This document shows, piece by piece, positions 14,584 to 15,489 of a stretch of 15,489 nucleotides of DNA (within the stretch, counting starts at the first letter, position 1; each line of letters opens with the position of its first letter). The stretch is from Candidatus Bathyarchaeota archaeon (lineage in GTDB: Archaea; Thermoproteota; Bathyarchaeia; 40CM-2-53-6): positions 1-15,489 of the forward strand of contig VBBA01000140.1 of the NCBI GenBank assembly GCA_005888675.1. The letters run 5' to 3'. The notes under the pieces are model-generated. The model searched no databases. It saw only the letters and a list, made by a program, of their open reading frames with translations, and had not been told where the DNA came from. Made by a program: the position numbers and the translations under genes.

Positions 14584-15055
14584 CGCCTCCCGAGAGAGCT
14601 CCAGAGCCGGTCGTTGGCCATGGATTGCTTGAACCCTCCATATTTGGACCTGGATTCACTGGAGTTACTACATTGAAACCGCTGCCACCTGTATCTCCGA
14701 CTGTAGTTTTGTTAGGGGTTACCCGCGTCGAGGCTGAACCACCGCTCAGCGAGTCATACAATGAGAAGCCAGCGCGTGTAATTCCGTAGGACGCATAGCC
14801 GATCCCCGTGAACTCTGTGCCAAGACCAATCGCGCCTACGGCAAGGCTTGACATACCAATGTCGAGACCACCAGCCGCGAGCATAGATGGCGCAGCAAGG
14901 AGACCCTCACAACCAACAAGACATGAAGCAGCCACAACGGCAACCACCACCACTGTAACCACTAAACCTTTTTGATCTGTTGAGAGTCCGTTCCATCCAC
15001 ATACCACATCCCACCAGTTACAACCGTCCATACCAGTGGGGTCCTGAAGATTCAT
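14531..15055 (-). CDS. Orphan RHS C-terminal tail B with hydrophobic tip
   Basis: 174 residues from ATG 15055, which lies inside the RHS core remnant (NLQDPTG at the start). The tip begins CNWWDVVCGW then LSTDQKG, the same linker as in tail A, followed by a membrane segment (VVTVVVVAVVAASCLVG), a Gly/Ala-rich hydrophobic region and a polar Gly/Pro/Ser-rich end. Upstream in the same frame the RHS remnant continues past a stop codon (see next entry), so this ORF is a tail cut off from its core by a nonsense change. No catalytic motif is visible. Whether ATG 15055 is used is not certain. Confidence 0.62.
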   Translation of the reverse strand: MNLQDPTGMDGCNWWDVVCGWNGLSTDQKGLVVTVVVVAVVAASCLVGCEGLLAAPSMLAAGGLDIGMSSLAVGAIGLGTEFTGIGYASYGITRAGFSLYDSLSGGSASTRVTPNKTTVGDTGGSGFNVVTPVNPGPNMEGSSNPWPTTGSGALSGGVGRTGGSSPGFIGRSER

Positions 15056-15130
15056 TGCCCGGTTCTGAACGTAAGCGTATGGGTTCAGACTTTGTGGTAA
15101 TCATAATCTACCAGGGTTCGGTTCACGGCT
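15056..15130 (-). pseudogene. Remnant of RHS core upstream of tail B, interrupted by TGA
   Basis: In the frame of tail B the DNA reads SREPNPGRL, a TGA at 15101-15103, then LPQSLNPYAYVQNRA running straight into tail B. This matches GRFLTRDPNPG...PQTMNPYVYV of tail A and GQLSFPQSLNPYIYV of tail C. The TGA stands where tail C has TCA (Ser), a one-base difference. The remnant starts within the stop codon of the upstream membrane protein gene. Confidence 0.6.
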
Positions 15131-15389
15131 AATGCCGCATTGAGTTTTTCTTAGCAGTCACATAGAAGAAACTGCCGAAGATAATCAACACTAACCCAGT
15201 AGATATCCAGAGCGAGATGCCCGAGATCAAGCCATAAGTTATAGCAATAATGATCAGTCCAATTAATATGACAGGCCCTCCTAATCCAAGAGCGACGCTT
15301 GGCTTCTGCTTTTGTTTGAGAAGCAGGAATATTCCAACTAGGCCTGAAATGATTACGACAAAGGACCCCGCTAGGGTCGTAGAATCCAA
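15129..15389 (-). CDS. Three-helix membrane protein, paralogue of 14049-14303
   Basis: An 86-residue protein from TTG 15389, preceded by AGGTAGGGG as ribosome-binding site and starting six bases after the stop of the partial upstream gene. Three helices (FVVIISGLVGIFLLL; PVILIGLIIIAITYGLI; LWISTGLVLIIFGSFFYV), with a basic end (AKKNSMRH). It is a paralogue of the protein at 14049-14303, showing that the small-protein/membrane-protein/RHS-tail module was duplicated. Candidate immunity protein by position. Confidence 0.6.
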   Translation of the reverse strand: MDSTTLAGSFVVIISGLVGIFLLLKQKQKPSVALGLGGPVILIGLIIIAITYGLISGISLWISTGLVLIIFGSFFYVTAKKNSMRH

Positions 15390-15395
15390 TAGCCC

Positions 15396-15489
15396 CTACC
15401 TGCCCCACTTTGCATAAGCAGCTGTACACAATACCAGGCCACCGACTCCACCCTCAACGGGGTAAGCGTATCCACTGTTTGATGTCACT
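15396..15489 (-). CDS. C-terminal end of a small hydrophobic protein (couplet member 1, partial)
   Basis: The frame enters from the right edge and stops at 15396, giving about 31 residues: a polar lead (VTSNSGYAYP) and a Gly-rich hydrophobic helix (VEGGVGGLVLCTAAYAKWGR). This end aligns with that of the protein at 14317-14583. A GTG is the first full codon at 15488 but the gene probably begins outside the window. It is coupled to the membrane protein gene six bases on. Confidence 0.45.
   Translation of the reverse strand, partial: VTSNSGYAYPVEGGVGGLVLCTAAYAKWGR

Noticed and set aside
1..15489. CRISPR arrays, tRNA or rRNA genes, insertion sequences
   Set aside because: No regularly spaced repeats, no cloverleaf-like sequence with conserved T-loop, no transposase motif or terminal inverted repeats were found by eye on either strand.

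Overview
The window looks archaeal. It carries a 593-residue archaeal/eukaryotic-type ATP-dependent DNA ligase (LigB-like) followed eight bases later by a protein of the archaeo-eukaryotic primase small-subunit (PriS) superfamily, plus a carbamate kinase and a Dpm1-like and PMT/GT39-like glycosyltransferase pair. Several genes begin with TTG or GTG. I cannot fix the phylum from sequence alone; a Thermoproteota-type archaeon (Bathyarchaeia or Nitrososphaeria relatives) would fit but is only a guess.

Layout: (1) 1-2699, minus strand, reading leftwards: a GT-C membrane glycosyltransferase, a soluble family-2 glycosyltransferase, and the first ~182 residues of an exported DUF4382-like protein that runs off the left edge. 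(2) 2700-2829, a divergent intergenic region with two small palindromes. (3) 2830-6519, plus strand: carbamate kinase, DNA ligase, PriS-like protein; the last two are a tight operon. (4) 6570-7128, minus strand: one very Arg-rich small ORF and a doubtful ORF upstream of it. (5) 7129-7436, a gene-poor, repeat-bearing stretch. (6) 7437-9195, plus strand: a small coiled-coil ORF and a phage-type terminase large subunit with an unusual C-terminal zinc ribbon; the overlap between them looks like either a frameshift or an N-terminal coiled-coil subunit. (7) 9224-15489, minus strand: at least twelve short genes in one direction.

Region 7 is the novel part. It holds three separate RHS-repeat C-terminal tails (each with the NPY.Y..N...DP(T/S)G end of the RHS core, then a hydrophobic pre-toxin-like segment) without any RHS core. 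Between them lie small glycine-rich two-helix hydrophobic proteins, each followed within about 20 bases by a multi-pass membrane protein, five times over. Two of the membrane proteins are recognisable paralogues of each other. My reading is an archaeal array of orphan RHS toxin tips and peptide/membrane-protein couplets, with the membrane proteins as candidate immunity partners; the parent RHS gene would lie to the right of the window. The toxin and immunity roles are inference; the repeats of architecture are seen directly.

No tRNA, rRNA, CRISPR array, transposase or integrase gene was recognised.
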